Shown here: positions 17,269-27,660 of the stretch, in pieces | How positions within the stretch are numbered: position 1 is the first letter of the stretch | Layout: each line of letters starts with the position of its first letter | Assembly (NCBI RefSeq): GCF_011320115.1 | Contig: NZ_JAANOZ010000008.1 | Coordinates: 88,555 to 152,554, forward strand | From: Croceibacterium segetis | Lineage (GTDB): Bacteria > Pseudomonadota > Alphaproteobacteria > Sphingomonadales > Sphingomonadaceae | Direction of reading: 5' to 3' | Length of the DNA stretch: 64,000 nt | The notes under the pieces: model-generated | The model's input: only the letters and a program-made list of their open reading frames with translations | Database searches by the model: none | What the model was told of the DNA's origin: nothing | Position numbers and translations under genes: made by a program

Positions 17269-19170
17269 TCACTCCGCCGCTGCCGCGGGCGGCAACTGCA
17301 CCATCAGCCCCAGCTTCTCGTCCAGTGAGCCGAGAACGCGGACGAGCTCGCTGTTGACCGCCTTGATCTGGGCGTTGAGGCCCTCCTGCGCCCGCCAGCG
17401 CTCGCGCTCCTCGGTTTCGCGCTTCTCGCGCGCAGCGGCGATTTCGAGCGCGCGGGCGATGGGGTCGGCAATGGCCGCGAGCGTTTCGCGTTCATCCTTG
17501 CCGTAGAGGCTGCCGTCGGGGCGCGGGCCGAGAAGCAGCCAACCGAGGCGGCCGTGGCCGTCGGCGGCGAGCGGCACGCGCAGCGGGAAGAGGGGGTCGT
17601 CGCGCTCGGTCTCGATCCCCCCGCGGGCGAGCGGCGACCAGCCGGCTCGCCAGGCCTCGACCTCGGCGGTGTCGGTCCCGCGGGCATCGAGCAGCAAGCC
17701 ATCGAACAGCAACGCCGCGCGGCTCGAACGCACACCATGCGCCACGCGGTCGAGCGCGGCGGCGGCGATGCGCGCGACCGGCGCAGTTTCCCGCATGTCG
17801 CCCATCAGCGCCGGCAGGCCGGTCCTGAGCGCAATGAGCTCCTTCTGGAACTTGTGCTCGGCCCAATGGCTCAGCCGGTGGTGCAGCGGCACCACCATCA
17901 GTGCGGCGACGGCGGCACCCATCCCGCCGGCGAGAACGCCCAGCCGTTCGCCGAACCAGTGCTCTCCGAGCAGCTCGATGATCCGCTCGGTGCCGGCGAA
18001 CAACGCCAGCAGCAGGAGCGCCAGCGCGCCGAACGAGACGGAGCGGACGATCACCGCGTCGGCATCGTAGAGCCGGTAGCGAAGCAGCGAGACGATCAGC
18101 CCGCCGGCGACCGCCAGCAGGAGGATGATGTTCAGCGCGTCGCGGATGGTCTGGCTCCAGATCCACGCCGGCAGGGGGACGGAGCTGGGCAGGATGACGA
18201 ACTCGATGAACTGGGTCGGCACCATCAGGAAGGCCGCCACGCCGAAGCCGAACAGCGTCCAGCGGATTTGCTGCCTTTCCGCGCCGGCGGGCAAATGGCG
18301 GTAACGCAGGACGAGGGAGATTGCCGATAGAACCAGGAATGCGCTGTGCAGGACCGGCCATCCGGTCGTGATCACCCTGAATACGCCCAGCGGCGTGACC
18401 GCGAGCAAGGCCAGCGCGGTCCAGCGCATCCAGCGCGGATAGAACGTACCGTCGGGGAACAGCATCAACGCGAGCATCACCAGCGTAAAGCCCGTCGCCA
18501 GCATCGGCTGGCGCATCGCCGGGCCGAGCGTGCCGAAGAAATCGAGGTTTGGAGCCAGGCTCAGGATCGCCAGTCCGAACGACAGCAGGCTCGGCACTCT
18601 CCGCCCGCGGCCGCGCACGAACAGCAGGACGGCGGCCAGCGCGAGCGCCAGGCTCGACACCAGCGAGATCAGGTAGAAGAACCAGGCGCGAAGCGGCGGC
18701 GCTATGCCCGCGCTGGCCAGCGCGTTCGCCAGGTGAGCGTCGCTCCTCGTCAGGCGGTGCTCGCGAAGCGATCCGTCGGCGGACCGCGTGAGCAGGCGGA
18801 CGGTGGTGCCGTCGGCCCCGCCGAGGAGCGCGGCCAGCTCGCTCGTCGGGCCGCTGGCCGCGCCCCCGGTGAGCCGCACGCCGTCGACCGCGATCACCTC
18901 GTCGCCCCAGCGCACTCCTGCGTCGATCGCCGCCCTGGAAATGGGCCTGAACGGTGCGCTCGAAGAAAGGCCGACCCGGTCATACGCTTCGCCGGCAGCA
19001 TGCTGCTCGCCCGACAGCAGCGGGCCGGCGATCGGTGCCGCAATGGCAGCCAGGACCAGCGGCAGCCACAAGGCGATGACGATCCACCTGACCCAGGCCA
19101 GGCGCGCGCCGGCCGGCGACGCCGCTTCACCCCCGGCGCTTTCCTCTGCTTCGCGGAACACGGCCGGCAT
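17269..19170 (-). CDS. PDZ / multi-TM / GAF sensor-like protein without a kinase domain
   Basis: 633 residues, well-placed ATG with an AGGGAGG ribosome site. After a first TM helix (residues about 25-48) comes a PDZ-like extracytoplasmic segment (AIDAGVRWGDEVIAVDGVRL, about 78-98). Roughly seven TM helices follow (about 165-400), including LLRYRLYDADAVIVRSVSFG. A cytosolic GAF-like region (about 450-585) leads to a charged coiled coil and a C-terminal helix. No HisKA, HATPase, GGDEF or HTH follows. The N-terminal plan is that of some PDZ-containing membrane sensors, but the output part is missing or unrecognised. It converges with kup and lies next to the M16 peptidase gene. Confidence 0.75.
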   Translation of the reverse strand: MPAVFREAEESAGGEAASPAGARLAWVRWIVIALWLPLVLAAIAAPIAGPLLSGEQHAAGEAYDRVGLSSSAPFRPISRAAIDAGVRWGDEVIAVDGVRLTGGAASGPTSELAALLGGADGTTVRLLTRSADGSLREHRLTRSDAHLANALASAGIAPPLRAWFFYLISLVSSLALALAAVLLFVRGRGRRVPSLLSFGLAILSLAPNLDFFGTLGPAMRQPMLATGFTLVMLALMLFPDGTFYPRWMRWTALALLAVTPLGVFRVITTGWPVLHSAFLVLSAISLVLRYRHLPAGAERQQIRWTLFGFGVAAFLMVPTQFIEFVILPSSVPLPAWIWSQTIRDALNIILLLAVAGGLIVSLLRYRLYDADAVIVRSVSFGALALLLLALFAGTERIIELLGEHWFGERLGVLAGGMGAAVAALMVVPLHHRLSHWAEHKFQKELIALRTGLPALMGDMRETAPVARIAAAALDRVAHGVRSSRAALLFDGLLLDARGTDTAEVEAWRAGWSPLARGGIETERDDPLFPLRVPLAADGHGRLGWLLLGPRPDGSLYGKDERETLAAIADPIARALEIAAAREKRETEERERWRAQEGLNAQIKAVNSELVRVLGSLDEKLGLMVQLPPAAAAE

Positions 19171-19241
19171 TCCTGCCCTCCCTGAGGGCGACCCTGCCTG
19201 CCTACCTAACGAATCGGGACGGCGAGCGCCATGCCTCGGGC

Positions 19242-22082
19242 TCAGTCCTCTTTCGGCAGTACGTCGATCTCCAGCCGCTCGGCCGGTTTGAGGTACTTCG
19301 CCGCGATCGCCTGCAGCTCCTCGGGCGTGATCGCCGCCAGCTTGGCCTTGGCCGCCACGAAACGGGCAATCTGGTCGGGCTCGCGCTGGGCGTCGTCGGC
19401 CAGGCTGAGCCAGCCGGCGTTGGTCTTGAGCGCGTTGTCGTAGGCTTCGAGCAGCGGCTGGCGGGCGCGCAGCAGGGTGTCGGCGTCGACCGGCTCGGCG
19501 GCAAGCCGCGCGATCGTATCGAGCATCGCCTGGCGTGCGGGCTCGACCTGGCTTGCCGCCACCGGGGCGGCCACGTTGAAAGTGCCGTAGCCGCGCCAGG
19601 TGCGCGACTGGCTGGCATTGACCCCGGGCGAGTAAGTGGCGCCGAGCTTCTCGCGCAAGTCGTCGGTGAGTTCGACCTGGACGACGCGCTGGAGCAACTC
19701 GAGCCGGAGCGAATCGTCGAAGTTGCTGTCATCCTCGGTCGGCCAGCTCATCCGCACGATCGCCTGGTCGGCCGGGCCACTGTGGCGAATCACCCGCAGG
19801 CTGCGGTCGGCGGTGAACGGGCGGGTGCGGTTGGCCTCGTAGTCGCGGAATTCGCTTTCCCGCGGCGGCAGCGCGCCGAGGGTGCGCGCCACCAGCGCGA
19901 TGGTCTTGTCGGAATCGAAATCGCCGACGATCGCCAGCTCGAGAGCGCCGTGCGCCAGCCGGTCGCCGATCGCCCCCTTGAGCTTGGCGAAGCTGAGCGC
20001 CAGGTAGGCGTCCTTCGGCTGGAGGGTGAAGCGCGGGTCGCCGTCGGAAACGATCCGGCCGAGGTTGTTGCCGAGCGCGGAATCGGGCGTGGCGTTGAGG
20101 CTGGCGAAGTAGTTCTCGATGTTGCGGCGGTATTGCGCTTCGCCTTGCGGGCGGTAACCGGGGTCGCTGATCGCCGCGGCGAGCAGCTCGAGCTGCAGCT
20201 CGAGGTCGCGCGGGGTGGTCGAGGCGCCCATGCGGAACGCGCGCTCGCCGTCGCCGATCGCGAAGTTCACGCTGCGCCCGGCGAGGATGGACTGCAACTC
20301 GTCGTAGGAATGCTTGCCGAGCCCGCCGACCGGGAGCACGCTGACCATCGCGGTGGCCAGCGGCTGGTCCCTGGTGTCGAGCATTTGGCCGCCGTCGATC
20401 GCCAGCGAGAGCGAGACGCGGTCTTTCTGCAACTGCGTCGGCTTGAGGTTGAGCTTGAGCCCGTTGGCGAAGACGATTTCGCGGATGCCGAGCAGCGGCT
20501 CGGGCTTGTCCGAGACGACTTTGCCGGGCGGACCGAAATCCGTGTAGGCGAACGCCGCCAGCGCGGCGTCGCCCTGCCTCACCAGCGGTTCGGCCATGCC
20601 GGCGTTCCACGCCGCGCGCAGCGCCTCGGCGCCGCCCTTGGGCGCGGTGCGGCCTTCGAAGCGGATCAGCGGGTTGTCTAGCGGGACCAGCTCGTGCTCG
20701 AGCGCGGCGAGCACCGCCTCGGGGGTGATCTGCGGGGCGAAAGCGTTGAAGCGCTCGAGCGAGCTCTCCGGCGTTGTCGGGATGCGCTCGTCCTGCAACA
20801 GCGAGAGCGCCATGCCGACGAACGTCGCGTTGTTGCGCGTCGCTGCGCCGGCGGCGGCGTTCTCCTGCGCGGTGCGCTGGTTGGCGACCTGCTCGGCGAT
20901 TTCGGCGGGGGTGAAGCCGAATTCCAGCGCGCGGCGATACTCGCGCTCGGCGGCGGCGAGCGCGCGCTGCCATTCGCCTTCGCCGGCGTCGACCACCAGG
21001 CTGGTGGTGCGCCCGGTTTTGAACACGTCGCTGGTGCCCAGACCGGCGCCGCGGAACGGCGGATCGCCGTCGCGGGCGAGACGCTGCAGCCGGCGGTTGA
21101 CGATGCCGTAGCCGATCTGGCGGAGCAGCTGTTGCTGGCGATTGGCAAGAGTATCGGGCTCGTCCTGGTAGGCGGCGGTGCGCGAGACGGTGATCCGCTC
21201 GGGCAGCGCCGGATCGAGGTAGATGTCGGTCTTGCCGGCGATCTCGAAGTCGAGCGGACCGGGATCGGGCTGCGGCTGCGCGGCGGGGGCTTCCCAGTCG
21301 GCGAAGTGCGCCTTGATTGCCGCCTCCACCTTGGCGGCGTCGAAATCGCCGACCACGATCACCGCGACGTCTTGCGGCCGGTAAAGCCGCTGCCACAGTG
21401 CCTTGAGCCTGGCCGCGTCGGCACCCTGGACGGATTCGGCGGTGCCGATCGGCAGCCGCGCGGCGAACTTCGAGCCGGGGTAGGCGAAGTTCAACTGGTC
21501 GACCGTGTCGCGGTAGGCAAATGTGTCGCGCACGCGCTTTTCCGACAGCACAACGCCTTTCTCGCGCTCGACGGCCTCGGGCGCGAACGTCAGCTCGCTC
21601 GCCGTTTCGCGCATCAGCATGAGCGCGGTGTCGAGCAACTTGGGATCGTTGCGCGGCAGGTCGAGCTTGTAGACGGTGGCGTCGAAGCCGGTCTGCGCGT
21701 TGGTGTCGGCGCCGAATGCGAGCCCCTCGCGCTCGAGCAGCTTGACCATCTCGCCTTCGGGCACGTGGGCCGAGCCGTTGAACGCCATGTGCTCGATGAA
21801 GTGCGCCCACCCGGCCTCGTCGTCGCGCTCGGCGAGCGAGCCCTGGTGGACCCACATCTGGACCATGCCTTGCGCCGCCGGTGTGGCGTTCGCCCGGACC
21901 ACGTATCGCATCCCATTGGGCAGCAGGCCGAAGCGGTAGCTGGGGTCGAGCGGCAGATCGCTCTTGGCGAACGGCCAAACGGATGTGGCGGCGGCGGCGG
22001 GCGCGTCGCCTTTCGCCGGGAGCGGCGAGAGCGGAAGGGCGAAGGCGAGGAGAAGGGCGGGGACCCAGCGGCGGAACAGCAT
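19242..22082 (-). CDS. M16-family zinc metallopeptidase, two-half type
   Basis: 946 residues. The N-terminus MLFRRWVPALLLAFALPLS is a signal peptide, so the enzyme is exported. The inverted zinc motif HFIEH occurs at residues 94-98 (AGWAHFIEHMAFNGS), typical of the pitrilysin family. The second half repeats the fold without the motif, as in PqqL-type periplasmic peptidases. ATG 22082 has AAGGA (22092-22096) at good spacing; 22091 is also possible. Pitrilysins degrade small peptides. purC lies immediately upstream on the same strand, 57 bases away. Confidence 0.9.
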   Translation of the reverse strand: MLFRRWVPALLLAFALPLSPLPAKGDAPAAAATSVWPFAKSDLPLDPSYRFGLLPNGMRYVVRANATPAAQGMVQMWVHQGSLAERDDEAGWAHFIEHMAFNGSAHVPEGEMVKLLEREGLAFGADTNAQTGFDATVYKLDLPRNDPKLLDTALMLMRETASELTFAPEAVEREKGVVLSEKRVRDTFAYRDTVDQLNFAYPGSKFAARLPIGTAESVQGADAARLKALWQRLYRPQDVAVIVVGDFDAAKVEAAIKAHFADWEAPAAQPQPDPGPLDFEIAGKTDIYLDPALPERITVSRTAAYQDEPDTLANRQQQLLRQIGYGIVNRRLQRLARDGDPPFRGAGLGTSDVFKTGRTTSLVVDAGEGEWQRALAAAEREYRRALEFGFTPAEIAEQVANQRTAQENAAAGAATRNNATFVGMALSLLQDERIPTTPESSLERFNAFAPQITPEAVLAALEHELVPLDNPLIRFEGRTAPKGGAEALRAAWNAGMAEPLVRQGDAALAAFAYTDFGPPGKVVSDKPEPLLGIREIVFANGLKLNLKPTQLQKDRVSLSLAIDGGQMLDTRDQPLATAMVSVLPVGGLGKHSYDELQSILAGRSVNFAIGDGERAFRMGASTTPRDLELQLELLAAAISDPGYRPQGEAQYRRNIENYFASLNATPDSALGNNLGRIVSDGDPRFTLQPKDAYLALSFAKLKGAIGDRLAHGALELAIVGDFDSDKTIALVARTLGALPPRESEFRDYEANRTRPFTADRSLRVIRHSGPADQAIVRMSWPTEDDSNFDDSLRLELLQRVVQVELTDDLREKLGATYSPGVNASQSRTWRGYGTFNVAAPVAASQVEPARQAMLDTIARLAAEPVDADTLLRARQPLLEAYDNALKTNAGWLSLADDAQREPDQIARFVAAKAKLAAITPEELQAIAAKYLKPAERLEIDVLPKED

Positions 22083-22138
22083 TGCCCCCATCCTTGCCCC
22101 AGCCAAGCTTAACCGGCCCTGTTTGCCGACGGCTTGCG

Positions 22139-22939
22139 TTACTTCTTCTTCACCGGAGTGCCGCGCAGCTTGGCGCGGTGAGCGGACATGTCGAACACCT
22201 CGCCCGGGCTGGCATCGTCGTTGAGCAGGCCGAGGCGGCGGGCGACTTCCTGGTAGGCCTCCTCCTCGCCGCCGAGGTCGCGGCGGAAGCGGTCCTTGTC
22301 GAGCTTCTCGTTGGTGGTCATGTCCCACAGGCGGCAGCCGTCGGGGCTGATCTCGTCGGCGAGGATCACCCGGCTGTAGTCGCCGTCCCAGATGCGCCCG
22401 AATTCGAGCTTGAAGTCGATCAGGCGGATGCCGACCGCGGCGAACATGCCGCACATGAAGTCGTTGATGCGGATCGCCATCGCCGAGATGTCCTGCATCT
22501 CTTCGTTCGAAGCCCAGCCGAAGCAGGCGATGTGCTCTTCGGCGACCATCGGGTCGTTGAGCGCGTCGTCCTTGAAGTAGTACTCGATCAGGGTGTGCGG
22601 CAGCGGCTCGCCTTCCTCGATGCCGAGGCGGGTGCTGATCGACCCGGCGGCGACGTTGCGCACGACCACTTCGAGCGGGATGATCTCGACCTGGCGGACG
22701 AGCTGCTCGCGCATGTTGAGGCGGCGGATGAAGTGGGTCGGGATGCCGATGTGCGCCAGCCGCAGGAAGACGTATTCCGAGATGCGGTTGTTGATCACGC
22801 CCTTGCCGTTGATCGTGCCCTTCTTCTGGGCGTTGAAAGCGGTCGCGTCGTCCTTGAAGTACTGGATCAGCGTACCCGGTTCGGGTCCTTCATAGAGGAT
22901 CTTGGCCTTGCCTTCGTAAATCTGGCGGCGGCGGGACAT
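22139..22939 (-). CDS. purC: Phosphoribosylaminoimidazole-succinocarboxamide synthase
   Basis: 266 residues. Joins aspartate to CAIR in purine synthesis. Starts [18 protein letters not shown], and has [45 protein letters not shown] and [15 protein letters not shown], all classic SAICAR synthetase motifs. ATG 22939 matches the family N-terminus; 22954 would add five residues. It lies on the same strand as purS/purQ but about 8.5 kb away, with the kup block and M16 gene between. Confidence 0.95.
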   Translation of the reverse strand: MSRRRQIYEGKAKILYEGPEPGTLIQYFKDDATAFNAQKKGTINGKGVINNRISEYVFLRLAHIGIPTHFIRRLNMREQLVRQVEIIPLEVVVRNVAAGSISTRLGIEEGEPLPHTLIEYYFKDDALNDPMVAEEHIACFGWASNEEMQDISAMAIRINDFMCGMFAAVGIRLIDFKLEFGRIWDGDYSRVILADEISPDGCRLWDMTTNEKLDKDRFRRDLGGEEEAYQEVARRLGLLNDDASPGEVFDMSAHRAKLRGTPVKKK

Positions 22940-23101
22940 GGCGGTGACTCTCATTGGCGGGAAAAGCGAGCGCCCCGGTGAACGAAGCATGGCTTCGCCA
23001 GGCCGGGGCGGGAGGCAACCATATACGCAGAGCGGCCCGAAAAGCAATTGCGGGGGGGCCGCGCTCGGGTAAACCTGTCGCCCAGGCAAAGGGAGAGGCC
23101 C

Positions 23102-23596
23102 ATGAACACCGACCGCCGTACCGTGCTCGCCGCCGGAACCGTGCTGACCACGATGCTCGCCACCGGAGCGCGCGGCCAGGAGCAGCCGCACGAGCCGGCC
23201 AAGGGCCCTTCGGGCATCATGGAGGTGATCCACATCTACGCCGGGGCCGACGGCGTCAGCCACGTTAACCGGGTCAAGGTGCTCGGCTCGCCCAAGCCGC
23301 TGCCGATCGAGGCGGTTATCGCCACCTCGATTGCGCAAGGCACCGAGGACTGGCACCGGGCCCCGGCCAAGACCTTCACCATAAACGTGATCGGCGACAT
23401 CGAAGGCGAGGTCGGCGACGGCACGCGGGTCAAGATCGGCAAGGGTGACCTGGTCTATCTCGAGGACCTCACCGGCAAGGGCCACGTCACCCGGCTGCTG
23501 ACTCCGGTCGCCAACCTGTTCATCCGCATGAAGCCCGATTTTGACTTCATAGCCTGGGCGAACGCAGCGCCGACGAGCCAGAACATCTGGGGCTGA
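23102..23596 (+). CDS. Exported small protein, cupin-like, unknown function
   Basis: 164 residues. A good ribosome site (GGGAGAG) precedes ATG 23102. The N-terminus [20 protein letters not shown] has a twin-arginine-like pattern, followed by a likely cleavage region (ATGARGQ), so periplasmic export is probable. The mature part is beta-rich ([40 protein letters not shown]), which reads like a cupin, although metal-binding His residues are not clear. Ends [10 protein letters not shown]. It stands alone between purC (divergent) and the antiporter gene (convergent). Function unknown. Confidence 0.6.
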   Translation: MNTDRRTVLAAGTVLTTMLATGARGQEQPHEPAKGPSGIMEVIHIYAGADGVSHVNRVKVLGSPKPLPIEAVIATSIAQGTEDWHRAPAKTFTINVIGDIEGEVGDGTRVKIGKGDLVYLEDLTGKGHVTRLLTPVANLFIRMKPDFDFIAWANAAPTSQNIWG

Positions 23597-23622
23597 GCGC
23601 CGGCGGCACGCGCCGACGCCGC

Positions 23623-24921
23623 TCAATGAACCGTCGGCGGCGGCGTTCCTTCGGTCAGCGTCGCAAGCGGGCCGCGCTCGATGACGCGGCCGAGCGTCGC
23701 GCGCTGTACGAGGACGCTGAACAGGACCGCGGCAAAGGTTGCGGCAAGGAGCAATTCGCGGGTCTCGCCGGCCGGAATGGCCAGCGCGAGCGCGATCGAA
23801 ATGCCTCCGCGAAGGCCGCCCCACCACAGCACTGCGAAGGCGCCCGGTCCATGGCGGCGCGAAGCGGGAAGAAGGCCCTTGATCAACAGCACCGAGATCC
23901 CCCGCCCGGCGAGGACGATGACGATCGCTGCCGCACCCAGAGCAAAGTGCGGGCCGCTCGGCACCACGGCGATGACGTTGAGCCCGATCAGCAGGAACAG
24001 GATCGCGTTCAGCAAGTCGTCGATCAGCTCCCAGAATTTGATCACGTAATCGCGCGTGATATCGCTCATCGCGTAGCTGACGCCGAAATTGCCGATCAGC
24101 AGCCCGGCTACCGCCATCGCTAGCGGGCCCGAGAAGTGCAGCGCCGAACACAGCGCATAGCCGCCCATCACCACCGCCAGCGTGGCGAGCACCTCGAGCG
24201 CATAGTCGTCCATGGAGCGCATGGCGCGATAGCCCAGCCAGCCGACGGCCAGGCCCACGACAATCCCTCCGCCCGCCTCCTGAGCAAACAGCTGCGCGCC
24301 ATCGGATAACGAGAAGTCCTGACCGCTGACCGCCGCATCGAACAGGATCGTGAACAAGACGATGCCGACCCCGTCGTTGAACAGGCTCTCGCCGCCGACG
24401 GTTGCCTGGAGGCCTTTTGGAACGTGCTGTTCCCGGAGCACGCCGAGGACCGATACGGGATCGGTGGGCGAGATCAGCGCGCCAAACACGAAATACCAGA
24501 TCGGCGCGATCGGCAGGGCGAGCGCCAGGCCCACGCCCCAGGTCGTCGCGCCGATTACCGCGGTCGAAACGATCACCCCTACAGTCGACAGCAGGAGAAC
24601 CGGGACCCAGTCCTTTCGCAACTGCTCGAGATCGACGTGGAGCGCGCCGGCGAACAACAGGAAGCTGAGCAGTCCCTGGAGCAGCGTGTCGCTGAAATCC
24701 ATGCGCAGGAGGTACCCCGTGACCCAGTCGTCGATCGTCACCCCCGGCAGGAATTCATTTGCCAGCAGCAGCCCGATCGAAGCCAGCGCCCCCATCACCG
24801 TAAATCCGATGGAAGTCGGCAGGCGGAGGAAGTGGTAGTTTGCCAATCCGAGGACCGCCGCCGCAACCACGAGGATCGCGGCGATGTCGAACGTGGCGAG
24901 CGAGTAGGGCGAGGCCGGCAT
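23623..24921 (-). CDS. CPA1-family Na+(or K+)/H+ antiporter
   Basis: 432 residues, about 12 TM helices. Exchanges a monovalent cation for protons across the inner membrane. Conserved CPA1 segments are [19 protein letters not shown] (ion-binding Asp), [16 protein letters not shown] and [17 protein letters not shown]. There is little hydrophilic C-terminus, so it is of the short bacterial NhaP-like type. ATG 24921 is used; a GTG at 24924 is equivalent. Cation specificity cannot be read from sequence. Confidence 0.9.
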   Translation of the reverse strand: MPASPYSLATFDIAAILVVAAAVLGLANYHFLRLPTSIGFTVMGALASIGLLLANEFLPGVTIDDWVTGYLLRMDFSDTLLQGLLSFLLFAGALHVDLEQLRKDWVPVLLLSTVGVIVSTAVIGATTWGVGLALALPIAPIWYFVFGALISPTDPVSVLGVLREQHVPKGLQATVGGESLFNDGVGIVLFTILFDAAVSGQDFSLSDGAQLFAQEAGGGIVVGLAVGWLGYRAMRSMDDYALEVLATLAVVMGGYALCSALHFSGPLAMAVAGLLIGNFGVSYAMSDITRDYVIKFWELIDDLLNAILFLLIGLNVIAVVPSGPHFALGAAAIVIVLAGRGISVLLIKGLLPASRRHGPGAFAVLWWGGLRGGISIALALAIPAGETRELLLAATFAAVLFSVLVQRATLGRVIERGPLATLTEGTPPPTVH

Positions 24922-24959
24922 CACTCAGCGATAGCTTCCCGCCCGCAGTTGGCCAACCG

Positions 24960-25817
24960 CTACTCGGCCGTCACCGCGTCGGCGAACTCGCTCTCGTACT
25001 TGGCGATCAGTGCGCGGTCGTCCCGGTTCCACGGGTGGAAACCGGGCAGGAAATAGGCGATCCACGCCGGGAACAGGCGCCGCAGCGCGCCGGGCTTGCC
25101 GAACAGGTACCACACGACCTTGGCCATCGCCCGCCAGCCGGTGATGCCGTCCTGCGCCATGAAATCGAGCGCGTCGCGGCTGCGGTGGTGGACAAAGCGC
25201 TTGGTAATCAGCAGCATGATCGCCGCCTTGAGCTTCCAGCGGCGGAAGCGCGGCCAGTCGCGCGTGGCGTGCAGGAAGGTGTCGTAGGCGACTCCCTTGT
25301 GCTCGATCTCCTCGATCGCGTGCCAGCGCCAGATATCCGCCTGCGGCACATCGGCGTCGAAGAACGCCCTTGGGTTGGTCAGGAACAGGTGGGCGAACAT
25401 CGCCGTGAAATGCTCGAGCGCGATGGTCACCGCCAGCTGGACGATCGGCGGGCGGGCATGGGCCTGGTTGGTGTTGGCGGCGATGCGCGCGTCGACCCCG
25501 GTGGTGTCGTAACCCGCCTCGCTTGCCGCGCGATTGAGCGCGAGGTGCTCGCGGCTGTGATTGACCTCCTGCTTGATGAACGCGCGAATCTCGCGTTCGA
25601 GCTTGGGCGGGGCACCCTCGCGGAAGGCCTTCACCGCTTCGATGAACAGCGCTTCGCCGCGCGGGAAACTGGCCGAGAGCGAGTTCATCCACGCGGTCGC
25701 CACCGGATCGCCGTTGCACCACCAGCGCGGCAAGGGCCGCTCGCGGTCGAAGCGCAGGTCGCGCACGACGATGGCGGGCGTTTCGCCTTTGACGGGAAAA
25801 GTGGGGGGCGCGTTCAT
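24960..25817 (-). CDS. Metal-dependent hydrolase-like protein (PF10118 family)
   Basis: 285 residues, cytoplasmic. Resembles the Metal_hydrol/COG3687 family found in many proteobacteria. The helical core carries His and Glu residues arranged as in a di-metal site: FIKQEVNHSREHLALN, ALEHFTAMFAHLF and WHAIEEIEHKGVAYDTF. This pattern is like that of ferritin-like diiron proteins. The N-terminus has WWCNGDPVATAWMNSLSASF. Substrate unknown. Not overlapping its neighbours. Confidence 0.8.
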   Translation of the reverse strand: MNAPPTFPVKGETPAIVVRDLRFDRERPLPRWWCNGDPVATAWMNSLSASFPRGEALFIEAVKAFREGAPPKLEREIRAFIKQEVNHSREHLALNRAASEAGYDTTGVDARIAANTNQAHARPPIVQLAVTIALEHFTAMFAHLFLTNPRAFFDADVPQADIWRWHAIEEIEHKGVAYDTFLHATRDWPRFRRWKLKAAIMLLITKRFVHHRSRDALDFMAQDGITGWRAMAKVVWYLFGKPGALRRLFPAWIAYFLPGFHPWNRDDRALIAKYESEFADAVTAE

Positions 25818-25864
25818 CGATGGTTCGATCCTTCGGCGCAGTTAGGGAAAGTGCCGCCCGAATG

Positions 25865-26593
25865 CTAGTCTTCGAGCTGCATCCACTTGGGCAGCAGCGA
25901 TGCCTCGATCTCGACCACTCGCACGTGGTCGACGGCAAAGCCGAGCTCGGGATAGCCGGCCTTGCGCCGCGCCTCGTCAGAGCGGGCGAGCGGTACCACC
26001 ACCAGCCGGCGGCTCACTTTCTGCCGCCAGTTCATCCGCGCGGTGTTCTCCTGGCCGATGTAGCAGCCCTTGGAGAAGCTCACGCCATTGAGCTCGGCGG
26101 CGTTGGTTTCGAGCCACAGCACGTCGGCCATCTCGGCGCGGCCCTCGGGCACGCCGAGCGCGAGGCGGTGCTTGCGCCAGGCGTCGTCGGCGCTTTCGTC
26201 GCCGGGTTCGATCTTGGCGATCCACCGCTGTCCCAGCTCGTGCAGCCGCGGGTCGGGCGCGCCGCCGTCGCCGAGCTCGGGCTGCCAGTAGACCCCGAGC
26301 GTGTCGTCGCGGGCAATGCCGATCTTGCGCCGCAGGCGGTACATGGAGAGGCGCTTGACCAGGTCGTCGGCCGCGTCGGCCTCGCAATCGACCAGAAGCT
26401 CGCCGTGCCCGGCGGGCCAGACGATGAAGTCGAACAAGGTCTTGCCTTGCGGCGTCAGCAATCCCGCCCACGCGGGGAGCTCGCCGGTCACGTCCTGCGT
26501 GACGAGGCCTTGCAGGAAGTCGGCAACGTCCTCGCCTTCGTCTTGCGGGGAAAGGCGGATGAGGGCGCGGGAAAACAGGCGTTCGGCGGGCAT
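25865..26593 (-). CDS. ygfZ: Folate-binding YgfZ-like protein
   Basis: 242 residues. YgfZ/IBA57 proteins use tetrahydrofolate and help maintain certain Fe-S enzymes. The signature KGCYIGQE is present (FSKGCYIGQENTARMNWR) and the N-terminal half is GcvT-like (FLQGLVTQDVTGE, GLLTPQGKTLFDFIVW). It is shorter than E. coli YgfZ (326 residues), which is usual for alphaproteobacteria. It diverges from pyrC across 41 bases. Confidence 0.88.
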   Translation of the reverse strand: MPAERLFSRALIRLSPQDEGEDVADFLQGLVTQDVTGELPAWAGLLTPQGKTLFDFIVWPAGHGELLVDCEADAADDLVKRLSMYRLRRKIGIARDDTLGVYWQPELGDGGAPDPRLHELGQRWIAKIEPGDESADDAWRKHRLALGVPEGRAEMADVLWLETNAAELNGVSFSKGCYIGQENTARMNWRQKVSRRLVVVPLARSDEARRKAGYPELGFAVDHVRVVEIEASLLPKWMQLED

Positions 26594-26634
26594 GGGTGAC
26601 AGATAGGCATCTGCGCGACTAAGGGAAGCCCAAG

Positions 26635-27660
26635 ATGCCGCCCGAGACGCTCACGATCCGCCGCCCCGACGACTGGCACGTGCACTTGCGCGACGGCGAC
26701 ATGTTGCGCGCCGTCGTGCCCTACACGGCTCGGCAGTTCGCGCGGGCGATCGTCATGCCCAACCTCTCGCCGCCGGTGATCGATACCGCCGCGGCCGACG
26801 CCTACCGCAAGCGGATCGTCGCGGCGCTGCCCGAGAGCGCGGACTTCACGCCGCTGATGACCTGCTACCTGACCGACATCTCCGATCCGGCCGATCTTGC
26901 TCGCGGCTTCAAGGAAAGCGTGTTCACCGCGGCCAAGCTCTATCCGGCGAACGCGACGACCAATTCAGCGCACGGGGTCACCGACATCGCCCGCATCCGC
27001 AACGTGCTCGACAGGATGGCCGATCTCGGCATGGTGCTGTGCGTACACGGCGAAGTGACCGATCCCGAAGTCGACGTGTTCGACCGCGAGGCGGTGTTCA
27101 TCGATCGCGTGCTCGCCCCGCTGCTGCGCGAGCTGCCCGAACTCAAGGTGGCGTTCGAACACGTCACGACCGAACAGGCGGTGCAGTTCGTCGAGAGCAG
27201 CGGCAGCAACGTCGCGGCGACGATCACGCCGCAGCACCTGCACCTCAACCGCAACGCGATGCTCGTCGGCGGAATTCGCCCGCACGCTTATTGCCTGCCG
27301 GTCGCCAAGCGCGAAAAGCACCGCCAGGCGCTGCGGAAAGCGGCGACTTCGGGCTCGCCGAAGTTCTTCCTCGGCACCGACAGCGCGCCGCACACCCGCG
27401 AGGCCAAGGAAAGCGCGTGCGGTTGCGCGGGCATCTTCAACGCCCCGTTCGCGCTCGAGAGCTACCTCACGGTGTTCGAGGCCGAAGGCGCGCTCGACAA
27501 GTTCGCCGGCTTCGCCTCCGAGCATGGGCCGCGCTTCTATGGGCTGCCGCTCAACGAAGGCACTGTGACGCTGGTGCGCGAGCCGAGCGAAGTGCCGAGC
27601 GAGATCGGCGGCGTGGTGCCCTTCCACGCGGGCGAGATGCTCGACTGGAAGCTCGCCTAG
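26635..27660 (+). CDS. pyrC: Dihydroorotase (type II, PyrC)
   Basis: 341 residues. Cyclises carbamoyl-aspartate to dihydroorotate in pyrimidine synthesis. The metal-binding [10 protein letters not shown] motif opens the barrel at residues 16-25. Other family segments are [16 protein letters not shown] (bridging Lys), [28 protein letters not shown] and [11 protein letters not shown]. Length and motifs match E. coli PyrC. Its stop overlaps the convergent rarD by four bases. Confidence 0.96.
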   Translation: MPPETLTIRRPDDWHVHLRDGDMLRAVVPYTARQFARAIVMPNLSPPVIDTAAADAYRKRIVAALPESADFTPLMTCYLTDISDPADLARGFKESVFTAAKLYPANATTNSAHGVTDIARIRNVLDRMADLGMVLCVHGEVTDPEVDVFDREAVFIDRVLAPLLRELPELKVAFEHVTTEQAVQFVESSGSNVAATITPQHLHLNRNAMLVGGIRPHAYCLPVAKREKHRQALRKAATSGSPKFFLGTDSAPHTREAKESACGCAGIFNAPFALESYLTVFEAEGALDKFAGFASEHGPRFYGLPLNEGTVTLVREPSEVPSEIGGVVPFHAGEMLDWKLA

